Shown one piece after another: positions 33,971-42,416 of a DNA stretch of 64,000 bases. The translations under genes were made by a program, and so were the position numbers. The notes under the pieces are model-generated. The model had not been told where the DNA came from. It saw only the letters and a program-made list of their open reading frames with translations, and did no database searches. The DNA comes from Alphaproteobacteria bacterium (GTDB taxonomy: Bacteria; Pseudomonadota; Alphaproteobacteria; Micropepsales; Micropepsaceae). The stretch covers positions 124,001 to 188,000 of the forward strand of contig JAFKEU010000008.1 in the NCBI GenBank assembly GCA_017308475.1, in the 5' to 3' direction. Positions within the stretch are counted from its first letter, which is position 1; each line of letters starts with the position of its first letter.

Positions 33971-34675
33971 TCAATTGGGCGACCCCAGTGCCCCGTGCGG
34001 GGCGCTGCCGTTCAGGATGCCGTGCAGGCAGGGCGTGTTCTGCAGGATCGGACAGGGCGGGCCGCCCGTGGCCAGGTCGCGGTTCAGCTGCTCGCTGCCG
34101 CTCATGCGGAATTCCGGCTCCGGCTCGGCCAGGCGCGGCAGCACGTTCTTGGGCACCATCACGATCGTGCCATTGGGCGTCTTGGCGCCCTGCCAGGGAA
34201 TGCGGCGGCAACGCGCGCGCTCCGGCTGGGTCAGGTGCTCGAAATTGCCGGCGGCACAGGCCAGGGTCTGGCCCACCGCGTCCAGTATGTCGCCCGGCGT
34301 GGCGGTCTGGCCCGGCTCCCGGACGATGGGCGGGGGCGGCGGCTTGGGAATGGCGATCGGCGCGGTCGAGGCCATCGGGGCGTTTTTTTCCTTCACCTCA
34401 GGCGAGATCAGCCGGTCACGCGCGATCTGGTCATTGCCCGAGGCGGGCAGCAGCAGGATGGTTTCGACCATGCGGTGGCCACGCTCATCGAACCTCAGGA
34501 TCGAAATTGCGAAAAAGAAGAAAAAGAAGACATGGACCAGGATCACCAGCACCGTGGATACGGTGCGGCTGGCCAGCAGGCGGTCTTCCTTCGGCCCGCG
34601 GGGCAGACGCCGCCCCCCGGGGAAGAAAGGGGGTGCCAGGCTGTTATCCGTCAACGAAAAGGCCTTTCCGTCCAA
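33971..34675 (-). CDS. Membrane-anchored proline-rich protein, unknown function
   Basis: About 234 residues from a TTG at 34675, chosen because GGGGAAG lies just upstream; a TTG at 34753 is also open, so the start is uncertain. A basic N-terminus is followed by one membrane span with a remarkable run of six phenylalanines (HVFFFFFFAIS, encoded by an A/G-rich tract at about 34504-34530), then a polar region with a PPPPP block and a C-terminal part with several Cys (LACAAGNF, PPCPILQNTPCLHG). TonB-like layout is superficial only; no TonB C-terminal domain is seen. Confidence 0.6.
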   Translation of the reverse strand: MDGKAFSLTDNSLAPPFFPGGRRLPRGPKEDRLLASRTVSTVLVILVHVFFFFFFAISILRFDERGHRMVETILLLPASGNDQIARDRLISPEVKEKNAPMASTAPIAIPKPPPPPIVREPGQTATPGDILDAVGQTLACAAGNFEHLTQPERARCRRIPWQGAKTPNGTIVMVPKNVLPRLAEPEPEFRMSGSEQLNRDLATGGPPCPILQNTPCLHGILNGSAPHGALGSPN

Positions 34676-34801
34676 TACGCTTCCCCGCCGGGCACAGCAT
34701 ATAGAAGCGGAAGGGGCGGCAAAACAGGGGCTTGGGACGGAATTCGGCCCCAATCATGGCTGATGGCGGGCGCGGGGCGAAAATGCTACCCCCCGCGGGC
34801 G

Positions 34802-35584
34802 ATGCGGCTTTACCTGATCAACCTGGACCGTCGTCCCGACCGGCTGGCCGTCATGGCGTCCCAGGCGGAAGCCCTGGGCCTTGGCCTGACCCGCATCCCG
34901 GCGGTGGACGCGATCTTTGCCGATCCGGCGGAACTGGATCGCCGGTTCGCCCATAATGGCCCCCTGGGGGAGATTCCGCGCGGCGACAAGGCATGCTTTC
35001 TCTCCCACCGCCGCGCCTGGGAAGCCTTCCTGGCGACGGATGACGCCCATGCCGTGGTGCTGGAGGACGATGTGCGCCTGTCGCCAGTGGCGGGCGCGCT
35101 GCTGGCCTCCGATGCCTGGGTTCCCGCCGGCATCGGGCTGGTCAAGCTGGAGCATTATGGCCCCAGGGGCCAGCGGGTGCTGCTGACCGATTTCCGCCAG
35201 GCCGGGAAGGATTTCAAACTGGCGCGGATGCTGTCGCGGCACACCGGGGCGGCCGCCTATCTGATCGCGCGCCCCGCTGCCGAATTGCTGCTGGCCGGGC
35301 GCCGCTTCGACCTTCCGGTCGATCACCTGATGTTCAATCCCAACAACTCCGAACTGTTCGCGCGGCTGGCGCCTTGGCAGCTTTTGCCCGCCATTGCGCG
35401 CCAGCGGGAATTCGTCGGCGAGAAATCGGACATCGAAGGCACGCGCAGGCCGCTTCGCAAGCTGACCCTGACTTACGCGCGGCGCGAACTGGTGCGCCTC
35501 GGCTATGACCTGAAGCTGGTGCCCCGGCAGCTGGCGGCGCTGGCAGGCGGGGCGAAATTCACCGCCATGGAAACCGCCGATTAG
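34802..35584 (+). CDS. Glycosyltransferase family 25 (LOS biosynthesis-type)
   Basis: 260-residue predicted cell-surface saccharide glycosyltransferase. The GT25 signature is clear: MRLYLINLDRRPDRLAVM, PAVDAI, KACFLSHRRAWEAFL and VVLEDDVRLS (DxD-like EDD), then ARPAAELLL and VDHLMF. The upstream open frame is antisense to the preceding gene and not believable. The stop codon overlaps the stop of convergent dnaB by four bases (TTAG at 35581-35584). Acceptor and donor sugars unknown. Confidence 0.87.
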   Translation: MRLYLINLDRRPDRLAVMASQAEALGLGLTRIPAVDAIFADPAELDRRFAHNGPLGEIPRGDKACFLSHRRAWEAFLATDDAHAVVLEDDVRLSPVAGALLASDAWVPAGIGLVKLEHYGPRGQRVLLTDFRQAGKDFKLARMLSRHTGAAAYLIARPAAELLLAGRRFDLPVDHLMFNPNNSELFARLAPWQLLPAIARQREFVGEKSDIEGTRRPLRKLTLTYARRELVRLGYDLKLVPRQLAALAGGAKFTAMETAD

Positions 35585-37020
35585 CGGGTGGCGCTCTCTT
35601 CCGCCAGGTTGCTGAAGCGGGTGTACTGGCCCTCGAACACCAGGTCGATGGCGCGGGTTGCGCCGTGGCGGTGCTTTTCCACCAGAACCTCGGCACGGTT
35701 GGTGGCGCGATCCAGCTTTTCCATCCACTTGGCGTGCTCGGGCGTGCCGGCCTCCGGCTCGCGCGTCTTCAGGTAATATTCCTCGCGATAGACGAACATC
35801 ACCACGTCGGCGTCCTGTTCGATCGAGCCGGATTCGCGCAGGTCCGACAGCACCGGACGCTTGTCGTCGCGCGCATCGACGCCGCGCGAAAGCTGCGACA
35901 GCGCCAGCACCGGCACGTTCAGTTCCTTGGCCAGGGTCTTGAGGCCCTTGGTGACCTCGGTGATTTCCTGCACGCGGTTGTCGTGGCGGCGGCTGGGCTC
36001 GACCAGCTGCAGATAGTCAATGATGATCAGCCCGATATTCTTCTCGCGCTTGAGGCGGCGGGCGCGCGCGGCGATCTGGGCGATGGAGATGCCGCCGGTG
36101 TCGTCGATGAAGAGCGGCAGGTTCGACAGTTCCTGCATGGTCAGGACGAACTTCTCCCATTCGGTTTCGGAGAAGCGGCCGTTCCTGATTTTCCACACTT
36201 CCAGCTCGGCCTGCTCGGACAGGATACGGGCGGAAAGCTGCTGCGCCGCCATTTCCAGGCTGAAGAACAGGACCGGCGCGCCGCTGGGATATTCGGCGCT
36301 CGCCTCCAGGTCGCGCATATATTGCTGGGCGGCATGGAAGGCCATGTTGGTGCCCAGCGCCGTCTTTCCCATGCCCGGCCGCCCTGCCAGGATCAGAAGG
36401 TCCGACGGCTGAAGCCCGCCCAGAAGATTGTCGATGTCGGTGAAGCCGCTGGTGACGCCGGAGATGCGCCCGCCCCGCGCCGCGGCCCGCTCGGCAGCCT
36501 GCACGGTGCGGGTCAGCGCCTCGTGGAAATCCAGCGCGCCCTCGCCGAAGCGGGTGGTCTCGGCCACCGCATACAGGGCCTTTTCCGCCTCCTCGATCTG
36601 GTTCCTGGCGGTCTTTTCGGTCGGCGCCTCATAGGCGGTGTTGACGATATCCTCGCCGATGCGGACCAGGCTGCGCCGGATCGCCAGGTCCGACAGGATC
36701 GCCGCATAGTCCTTCACGTTGCGAACGGCGGGGGCGGCGCTCTGCAGCGCCTCGAAATAGGCCTGGCCGCCGGTCTCGATCACGCCCGGATCGGCCTTCA
36801 TGGTGGCATGCAGGGTCAGCGGCGTGACCACCACGCCACCGCGCTCGATCATCTGCGACATGGTCGCGAAGATGCGCTGATGCAGCGGATCGTAGAAATG
36901 ATCCGGCTTCAAAAGCGCGCTGGCGCGCTCCATCTCCCGGTTGTCGGCCAGAATGGCGCCCAGCAATGCCTGCTCGACATCGATGTCGTAAGGGACGTGG
37001 CGGTAGGCTTCCTGTTCCAT
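35581..37020 (-). CDS. dnaB: Replicative DNA helicase DnaB
   Basis: Hexameric 5'-3' helicase of the replication fork. 479 residues: N-terminal primase-interacting domain starting YDIDVEQALLGAIL, linker, then RecA-like domain with Walker A GRPGMGKT (213-220), Walker B IGLIIIDYLQLV, and LSQLSRGVDAR. No intein interrupts these motifs. ATG 37020 begins the family-typical N-terminus; the frame stays open upstream without homology. A sigma-70-like promoter lies at 37127-37156. Confidence 0.97.
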   Translation of the reverse strand: MEQEAYRHVPYDIDVEQALLGAILADNREMERASALLKPDHFYDPLHQRIFATMSQMIERGGVVVTPLTLHATMKADPGVIETGGQAYFEALQSAAPAVRNVKDYAAILSDLAIRRSLVRIGEDIVNTAYEAPTEKTARNQIEEAEKALYAVAETTRFGEGALDFHEALTRTVQAAERAAARGGRISGVTSGFTDIDNLLGGLQPSDLLILAGRPGMGKTALGTNMAFHAAQQYMRDLEASAEYPSGAPVLFFSLEMAAQQLSARILSEQAELEVWKIRNGRFSETEWEKFVLTMQELSNLPLFIDDTGGISIAQIAARARRLKREKNIGLIIIDYLQLVEPSRRHDNRVQEITEVTKGLKTLAKELNVPVLALSQLSRGVDARDDKRPVLSDLRESGSIEQDADVVMFVYREEYYLKTREPEAGTPEHAKWMEKLDRATNRAEVLVEKHRHGATRAIDLVFEGQYTRFSNLAEESATR

Positions 37021-37126
37021 GCTCGCTTCCGGCGGGGACCGCAACAAACCGGTCGTGGCCGCGCCGGGCAAGTCAAATGGACACTTGCACACAGGCGCGT
37101 TGACCGGGCGTGCGATCCGTAATCGG

Positions 37127-37156
37127 AGTATATCAATGGCTGGTATGAGACGGCAA
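37127..37156 (-). promoter_or_regulatory. Candidate dnaB promoter
   Basis: Minus strand: -35 TTGCCG (37156-37151), 18-bp spacer, -10 TATACT (37132-37127). It gives a leader of about 100 nt before the dnaB ATG. Confidence 0.5.
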
Positions 37157-37164
37157 AAGGCCAA

Positions 37165-37902
37165 CTATTCGGCGGCGAAATTGCCCGGTGCCTTCGCCCT
37201 TTGCGCGCGCAGTGATTCGATCAGCGCGAAGTCTGCGGCATAGATCTTCTCCACCCGCCGCCGCTGCTCTGCCGTCAGTTCCAGTTTCTGGCGGCGGCTT
37301 CGGTTCACATGGGGAATGGTGCCGATGCCTTGCGGCTTCAGATATTCGGCCAGCGCGGCATCATCCTCGCCCAGGATGAACAGCTTCTTGACCATCACCT
37401 TGCCGTCCGTGTCGGTCACGAACCAGCTTTGCGGGCGTGCCACGAAATCCAGGTCGAAAATGTCCCGGCCTTCCAGATAATCCAGCCAGGCATCGACACT
37501 GTCGATATGGCGGGTCTGGTCGGCAAAGACCGCGGCCATGTGCACGCCTTCCGCGCCGGCTGCGCGCATATAGGAATAGCCGGAGATGAAACGGTCCACC
37601 GGATCGCGCACCACCGCAAAAGACGGCACGGCCGCAAACCATTTGGGATCGATGGTGGCGAAATAGCGGGCGCTGTAATGGCGGGTGCCCGCCGCCCCCA
37701 GGGCGCGCGCGATCGACATGCCCGCCGCCCGCGGCACATGGATGAACAGCAGGTTGCGGCGGCGGAAGACCGGGTCCATGCGCCACCAGAACAGGCGCAT
37801 CGCCCTCGGAAATTTCAGGCAGAAGCGCTCATAGATGTCATCCTCGAAATAGACGCCGAAGATCAGCCGGTTGATGCGCTTGGGATCGAGCGGAGACGTC
37901 AT
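37165..37902 (-). CDS. Sulfotransferase family 2-like protein
   Basis: 245-residue predicted PAPS-dependent sulfotransferase. The 5'-phosphosulfate loop is visible as LLFIHVPRAAGMSIARAL and the 3'-phosphate motif as VVRDPVDRFISGYSYM, both hallmarks of the Sulfotransfer_2 (HNK-1/heparan 2-O type) family. It probably modifies a surface carbohydrate and could act with the GT25 gene across dnaB, but they are on opposite strands and this link is inference. ATG 37902. No PAPS-synthesis gene is nearby. Confidence 0.82.
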   Translation of the reverse strand: MTSPLDPKRINRLIFGVYFEDDIYERFCLKFPRAMRLFWWRMDPVFRRRNLLFIHVPRAAGMSIARALGAAGTRHYSARYFATIDPKWFAAVPSFAVVRDPVDRFISGYSYMRAAGAEGVHMAAVFADQTRHIDSVDAWLDYLEGRDIFDLDFVARPQSWFVTDTDGKVMVKKLFILGEDDAALAEYLKPQGIGTIPHVNRSRRQKLELTAEQRRRVEKIYAADFALIESLRAQRAKAPGNFAAE

Positions 37903-37961
37903 GAAAGCCCTGATGGTCGTTTATAAGTGTGTTGCGGGGGCCCGCAGATTGCAAACCTGCG

Positions 37962-38573
37962 TCACGCCGCCCTCTCCGCCAGACCCTTGGCCTTTTTCAG
38001 GTCGGCGACAAAGGCGCGGAACGCAGCCGCCCGGTCCTCTTGCGGCATGCGCAGGATAAAGGACGGATGGATGGTGACATAGCCTGGCCGCCCATCCAGC
38101 ACCATGGGCCCGCGACCCCGGCCGATGGCCACGGGCTTTCCCGCCAGCGCCAGGGCGGCGGTCGCGCCCAACGCCACCACCAGCCGCGGCTGCACCAGGT
38201 CCAGTTCCCTTTCCAGCCACCAGCGGTAATGCCTCACTTCGCCCGCCGTCGGCTTGGAATGAATGCGCCGCTTGCCGCGCCGGATGAATTTGAAATGCTT
38301 CACTGCGTTGGTAACATAGCTCTTGTCCCGCTCCACGCCCGCCTCTTGCAGGGCCCGGTCCAGCAGCCATCCCGCCGGTCCGACAAAGGGCCTGCCCTCG
38401 CGGTCTTCCTGGTCGCCCGGCTGCTCGCCCACCAGGGCCAGCAGCGCATGGCGCGGGCCTTCGCCGGGCACGGCACGCGTGCCGCCTTCCACCATGGGCG
38501 GGGCCGCCGCCAGCATGCGGTTGAGTTGGGCCAGCGAGCGTGGTTCTTCCGGTTTTTCCTTCGCGGCGTCCAT
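37962..38573 (-). CDS. udgX: UdgX-type uracil-DNA glycosylase
   Basis: 203-residue member of the uracil-DNA glycosylase superfamily in the UdgX branch, which excises uracil and then stays covalently bound to the abasic DNA. Motif 1 is GEQPGDQED (49-57). The diagnostic UdgX loop KRRIH is present at 101-105, so H105 corresponds to the histidine that forms the covalent bond in Mycobacterium smegmatis UdgX. Motif 2 is HPSFILR. No Cys cluster for a [4Fe-4S] centre stands out at the N-terminus before the core. ATG 38573 is chosen by family length; an upstream ATG would overlap the divergent GNAT gene. Confidence 0.9.
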   Translation of the reverse strand: MDAAKEKPEEPRSLAQLNRMLAAAPPMVEGGTRAVPGEGPRHALLALVGEQPGDQEDREGRPFVGPAGWLLDRALQEAGVERDKSYVTNAVKHFKFIRRGKRRIHSKPTAGEVRHYRWWLERELDLVQPRLVVALGATAALALAGKPVAIGRGRGPMVLDGRPGYVTIHPSFILRMPQEDRAAAFRAFVADLKKAKGLAERAA

Positions 38574-38616
38574 TCGTGCCCTAACGCGCGGAACGGTGAA
38601 ATGGTAAAGCGGCGCC

Positions 38617-39318
38617 ATGCCGACTGGCCATCCCCATCCGCTCGACCGTCCGGTCTGGAGCGCACTTACCTCGCGCCAGACCGGCATGGCGCTGGGCCAC
38701 CCCCAGGACAGGCCGCGCGCGTGGCGCCTTGCGCCGCGCTATGGCCTGTTTGCCGCCGCCGCCGATGCCTCGCCCGAAAGCCTGGCGGCGCTTTACGAAC
38801 TGATCCCCGCCGATGGCGCCATAGCCCTTGTCGAGGCTGCGGCCCCCGCGCTGCCGCCCGGCGCCGTCATGGTCCGGTGCGCCGATCTGAAACAGATGAC
38901 GGCGGCGGCGATCACCCCCGGCGCCGTTCCAAAGGGCGTGCTGACGCTGGGCGATGCGGACGCCGAAGAGATGCTGGCCCTGGCCACCCTCACCCAGCCT
39001 GGCCCCTTTTTCAGCCACACCCATCAGCTCGGCCGCTTCATCGGCATCCGCCAGCGTGGCCGGCTGGTTGCAATGGCGGGCGAGCGCATGAAGCCCGATG
39101 GCTTTACCGAAGTCAGCGGCGTGTGCACCCATCCCGATTTCCGGGGGCGCGGGCTTGCCAGCGGGCTGATGCGGCTGATCGCGCAAGCCATCGTGGAACG
39201 CGGCGAGACACCGTTCCTGCATGTCTATGCCGACAACACGCACGCCATCGCGCTTTACCGCGCGCTGGGCTTCGAAATCCGCGCCGCCCTGACCATGACG
39301 GTGATAGAGCGCGGCTAG
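38617..39318 (+). CDS. GNAT family N-acetyltransferase (FR47-like)
   Basis: 233-residue two-part protein: a degenerate N-terminal half and a C-terminal GNAT domain with the acetyl-CoA motif VCTHPDFRGRGLASGLM, followed by FLHVYADNTHAIALYRALGF. Substrate unknown. It is transcribed divergently from udgX, 43 bp apart. This layout (N-half plus FR47 domain) is common in hypothetical acetyltransferases. Confidence 0.87.
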   Translation: MPTGHPHPLDRPVWSALTSRQTGMALGHPQDRPRAWRLAPRYGLFAAAADASPESLAALYELIPADGAIALVEAAAPALPPGAVMVRCADLKQMTAAAITPGAVPKGVLTLGDADAEEMLALATLTQPGPFFSHTHQLGRFIGIRQRGRLVAMAGERMKPDGFTEVSGVCTHPDFRGRGLASGLMRLIAQAIVERGETPFLHVYADNTHAIALYRALGFEIRAALTMTVIERG

Positions 39319-39324
39319 CAGCCC

Positions 39325-40107
39325 TCACGGCAGCTCCGCGATCAGCGCCTGGGCGGCGGCCGGGTTCTTTTCCTTGGCGCCGCTGATGACAAACAGGAAG
39401 ACATCGCGCGCCTTTTTGGGAGCCGCGGGCGCAAGCAATTCCATGTCCGGGCTCTCGCCGCGCGCCCATCTCTGCGCGCGGTCCGCCCATTTGGCGAGGA
39501 CCGGCTTTGGGTAGCCCAGCTTTTCCTTCGCGGATGTGCCCATCAGCCGGGCATAGACGAAATCCGCCGTCACGTCGGCAATTGTCGGGAAGTCGCTGTC
39601 AGCGGCGAAGATGACCGCAACGCCGTGATCACGGCACATCCGGATGAACGTCTTGTCCTTGAAGCTGTCGTGGCGCACCTCCACCGCATGGCGTATGGCA
39701 AGCCCGTCGACTTTTTTGGGCAGAAGTTCCAGAAAGGCGGCGAAATCCTCCGCATCGAATTTCTTGGTCGCCATGAACTGCCAGTTCACCGGCCCCAGCT
39801 TCTTCTTCAGCCGCGTCACCCCGCTTTCGAAGAATTTCTCGATCGATCCGCCCGCCTCGGCCAGCACCCGCCGGTTGGTGGCAAAACGCGGGCCCTTCAG
39901 CGTGAAGACGAAATCGTCGGGCGTCTCGTCATGCCAGCGGGCGAAGCTGTCCGGCTTCTGCGAGCCATAATAGGTGCCGTTGATCTCGATCGCGGTCAGT
40001 TTCGAAGCGGCATATTCCAGCTCGCGCTTCCGGGGCAGCCCCGGCGGGTAGAATGTCTCCCGCCAAGGCTCATAGACCCAGCCGCCAATGCCCACATGCA
40101 CGCTCAT
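39325..40107 (-). CDS. DUF72 (YecE-like) TIM-barrel protein
   Basis: 260-residue DUF72 protein. Family hallmarks: N-terminal VHVGIGGWVYEPWRETFYPP, the AIEINGTYYGSQKPDSFARW segment, FVFTLKGPRFATN and VNWQFMATKKFDAEDF. The biochemical function of DUF72 is unknown; a role in nucleic-acid metabolism has been suggested from domain fusions only. Convergent with the GNAT gene, 6 nt apart. Confidence 0.9.
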   Translation of the reverse strand: MSVHVGIGGWVYEPWRETFYPPGLPRKRELEYAASKLTAIEINGTYYGSQKPDSFARWHDETPDDFVFTLKGPRFATNRRVLAEAGGSIEKFFESGVTRLKKKLGPVNWQFMATKKFDAEDFAAFLELLPKKVDGLAIRHAVEVRHDSFKDKTFIRMCRDHGVAVIFAADSDFPTIADVTADFVYARLMGTSAKEKLGYPKPVLAKWADRAQRWARGESPDMELLAPAAPKKARDVFLFVISGAKEKNPAAAQALIAELP

Positions 40108-40143
40108 GCGCCAATAAACGCATGGGCATCGCCGTCGCGCAAC

Positions 40144-40548
40144 TTACTTCAGCGGCCCATTGAATGCCCAAATGACGCCGAATGGGTCCTTGGCCTGGCC
40201 ATAGCGATCGCCCCAGAACATGTTGTCCGGCTTCATCAGCGCGGTGCAGCCGGCCGCCACGGCGCGGTCGAACCAGGCGTCGGCGTCATCCACCTTCAGC
40301 ATAATGCTGAAGCCCGAGATCGGCACCACCGGATGGCCATGCTCGGGATAGAAGTCGCTGATCATCACCGAGGAACCATTGATGTAGAGATGGGCGTGCA
40401 TGGTGCGGCCCTTCTCGTCCGGCGGTACCAGCGCCGCCAGTTCGCCCGCGAATGCTTCCTGATAGAACTCGGCCGCCTTCACGGCGCCGTCGATGGACAG
40501 GTAGCAGATGGCGCCGCCCTTGACCGGCGGATTGGGATTGTCTGACAT
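40144..40548 (-). CDS. VOC (glyoxalase/PhnB-like) protein
   Basis: 134-residue vicinal-oxygen-chelate fold protein of the PhnB-like type: CYLSIDGAVKAAEFYQEAFAG, HAHLYINGSSVMISDF and the closing DRYGQAKDPFGVIWAF strand. Probable substrate unknown. ATG 40548 with GAGGAG upstream; the longer frame is rejected for lack of homology. It follows the ECF42 sigma gene but has its own predicted ECF42-type promoter (40579-40605), so it is likely a regulon member. Confidence 0.87.
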   Translation of the reverse strand: MSDNPNPPVKGGAICYLSIDGAVKAAEFYQEAFAGELAALVPPDEKGRTMHAHLYINGSSVMISDFYPEHGHPVVPISGFSIMLKVDDADAWFDRAVAAGCTALMKPDNMFWGDRYGQAKDPFGVIWAFNGPLK

Positions 40549-40578
40549 GATGCACTCCTCATCGCGTTGCGCCCGAAG

Positions 40579-40605
40579 GACGGATGGACCGGCCATCATC
40601 CGACA
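40579..40605 (-). promoter_or_regulatory. ECF42-type promoter upstream of the VOC gene
   Basis: Minus strand: -35 TGTCGG (40605-40600), 17-bp spacer, -10 CGTC (40582-40579), 31 bp before the VOC start codon. The same TGTCGG-N17-CGTC pattern occurs at three other starts in this window. The reported ECF42 consensus is a TGTCGA-like -35 and CGA/TC -10. Confidence 0.75.
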
Positions 40606-40611
40606 CCGGTT

Positions 40612-41871
40612 TCATGAAACTTTTACGGCGGCCAGGCGGTCCAGATGCCTGCGGATATGAGCGGCCTCCGCCGGGCTTGCGGCCAGCGCGATCGCCCGGG
40701 TGAAGGCGGTGCGCGCCTCGTTCCCGCGGCCAAGCTGGAGCAGGAAGGCGCCGCGCGTCGCGAAATAAGGGAAATATCCCGCCAACCGTTCTTCCAGCGG
40801 CGCGATCATCTCCAGCGCCACGTCCGCGCCCTTCAGTCTTGCGATCACCACGGCCCGGTTCAGGGTGACGACCGGCGAGGGCTGCATCCGTTCCAGCGCG
40901 GCATAGAGCGCGTCGATATTCTCCCAGTCGGTCTCGGCGGGTCGGGCGGCGCGCGCGTGGATCGCGGCGATGGCCGCCTGCACCTGATAGGGGCCGGGCT
41001 GGTTGTGGCGCATCGCCTTGTCGATCAGCGCCAACCCCTCGCCGATCAGCTTGTTGTCCCACAGCCTGCGGTCCTGGTCCTCCAGCAGCACCGCCTCGCC
41101 CTCGGCATCGAAGCGGGCGCCCAGGCGCGATTGCTGCAGCAGCATCAACGCCGCCAGCCCCATGATCTCCGGCTCGGTCGGGAACAGGCGCAGCAGGAGC
41201 CGTGCCAGGCGGATCGCCTCGTCGCACAAGGGCGCGCGTGCCGGATCGGACGCGCCGCTATAGCCTTCGTTGAACAGCAGATAGATCATCGCGGCCACGG
41301 CCGCCAGCCGCTCGGCCCGCTCGACCGCCCCCGGCGCCTCGAACGGCACACCGGCCCCCTCCCGATTCCTCTGGGCGATGCGCTGCTTGGCGCGGGTGAT
41401 GCGCTGCTCCATCGCCGCATCGCTGACCAGGAAGGCGCGGGCGATCTGCGGCACGGTGAGGCCGGAAACGATGCGCAGCGCCAGCGCGACCTGCTGTACC
41501 GCCGGCAGTTCGGGATGACAGCAGATGAACAGAAGCCTGAGCACGTCGTCGCGATAGTCGGCGCCGTCCAGCCGCTCGGCCAGCGGCGCTTCCACATCCT
41601 CCAGGTCCGAGATCGCCTCGTCCGGCGGCAGCACGGTATCGCGTGCCTGCCTGCGCACCCCGTCCAGCCCGGCATTGCGGCCCACCAGAATCAGCCAGGC
41701 CGCCGGATCGCGCGGCGGCCCCTTTTGCGGCCAGTTCTTCAGCGCCCTAAGGCATGCTTCCTGATAGGCTTCCTCGGCCCGGTCCATGTCGCGGAAATAA
41801 CGCAGCAGCGCACCCACCGCCTGCGGGCGGGCCGCCGTCAGGGCGCCATGGATCCAGGCCAGGTCAGTCAT
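40612..41871 (-). CDS. ECF42-group RNA polymerase sigma factor
   Basis: 419-residue sigma factor: region 2 (ALLRYFRDMDRAEEAYQEACLRAL), region 4 helix-turn-helix (SGLTVPQIARAFLVSDAAMEQRI) and a long helical, TPR-like C-terminal extension (about residues 200-419, YLLFNEGYSG onward) that defines the ECF42/DUF6596 group. In this group the extension replaces an anti-sigma factor and is needed for activity. As in other members, a DGPF/YciI gene lies immediately upstream (16-nt gap). No anti-sigma gene is seen. A promoter of ECF42 type precedes the yciI-sigma operon. Confidence 0.93.
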   Translation of the reverse strand: MTDLAWIHGALTAARPQAVGALLRYFRDMDRAEEAYQEACLRALKNWPQKGPPRDPAAWLILVGRNAGLDGVRRQARDTVLPPDEAISDLEDVEAPLAERLDGADYRDDVLRLLFICCHPELPAVQQVALALRIVSGLTVPQIARAFLVSDAAMEQRITRAKQRIAQRNREGAGVPFEAPGAVERAERLAAVAAMIYLLFNEGYSGASDPARAPLCDEAIRLARLLLRLFPTEPEIMGLAALMLLQQSRLGARFDAEGEAVLLEDQDRRLWDNKLIGEGLALIDKAMRHNQPGPYQVQAAIAAIHARAARPAETDWENIDALYAALERMQPSPVVTLNRAVVIARLKGADVALEMIAPLEERLAGYFPYFATRGAFLLQLGRGNEARTAFTRAIALAASPAEAAHIRRHLDRLAAVKVS

Positions 41872-41886
41872 GAAAAAGTCCGGTCA

Positions 41887-42273
41887 TCAGTAGGCCTTGA
41901 TCATTTCCCTTGGCGCATCGGCGCGCGCCTCGGGCACATAAAGCGCGATAGGCCTTATCTCATAGACGCTGGTCGGATTGGCTGCGGACAACTCTCGCGC
42001 CACGTCCAGCGCCGCATCCAGATTCTCCACGTCGATCACATAGAAGCCCAGCAGCTGCTCCTTGGTCTCGGCAAAGGGACCGTCGATCACCACATTGCCG
42101 CGCAGCGTCGCCGCCGCCGTGGTCGGCAGAAGCCGCAAGGAAGGCCCCAGCTTTCCTTCCTTCACCAGTTTTTCATGCACCACCGACAGGCGGGACATCA
42201 CCGCATCGTCCTCGGCCCTGCTCCAGGACCAGACGACATCTTCCTTGTTGTAGCAGAGCAATGTGTAAAGCAT
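41887..42273 (-). CDS. YciI/DGPF-domain protein partner of the ECF42 sigma factor
   Basis: 128-residue YCII-fold protein. It carries the family motif DGPF (64-67, in VVIDGPFAETKEQ) characteristic of the DGPF proteins that are the standard targets and neighbours of ECF42 sigma factors. Its own biochemistry is unknown. ATG 42273 with AAAGGA 8 nt upstream; 5' leader of only about 18 nt from the predicted ECF42-type promoter at 42299-42325. Same transcript as the sigma gene, giving positive autoregulation. Confidence 0.92.
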   Translation of the reverse strand: MLYTLLCYNKEDVVWSWSRAEDDAVMSRLSVVHEKLVKEGKLGPSLRLLPTTAAATLRGNVVIDGPFAETKEQLLGFYVIDVENLDAALDVARELSAANPTSVYEIRPIALYVPEARADAPREMIKAY

Positions 42274-42298
42274 GGAACGTCCTTTGCTTTCCTTTGAA

Positions 42299-42325
42299 GA
42301 CGGGCAAGTATGCCCTGCCCCGACA
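42299..42325 (-). promoter_or_regulatory. ECF42-type promoter of the yciI-sigma operon
   Basis: Minus strand: -35 TGTCGG (42325-42320), 17-bp spacer, -10 CGTC (42302-42299). It is back to back with a plus-strand copy at 42356-42382. Confidence 0.8.
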
Positions 42326-42355
42326 GATGCGGGAAAAAATATTCCGCCGGTTCCC

Positions 42356-42382
42356 TGTCGGCCCCGTGCCCCCGCCCGCGTC
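42356..42382 (+). promoter_or_regulatory. ECF42-type promoter of the divergent SRPBCC-VOC-DHFR operon
   Basis: Plus strand: -35 TGTCGG (42356-42361), 17-bp spacer, -10 CGTC (42379-42382), 34 bp before the SRPBCC start. Confidence 0.8.
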
Positions 42383-42416
42383 CTTGGGCCAGACCCCCGC
42401 GGATTGGAAGGAAAAC

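Noticed and set aside
35581-37020. Intein or insertion in dnaB
   Set aside because: The Walker and helicase motifs are contiguous and the length is normal; no intein splice blocks were seen.
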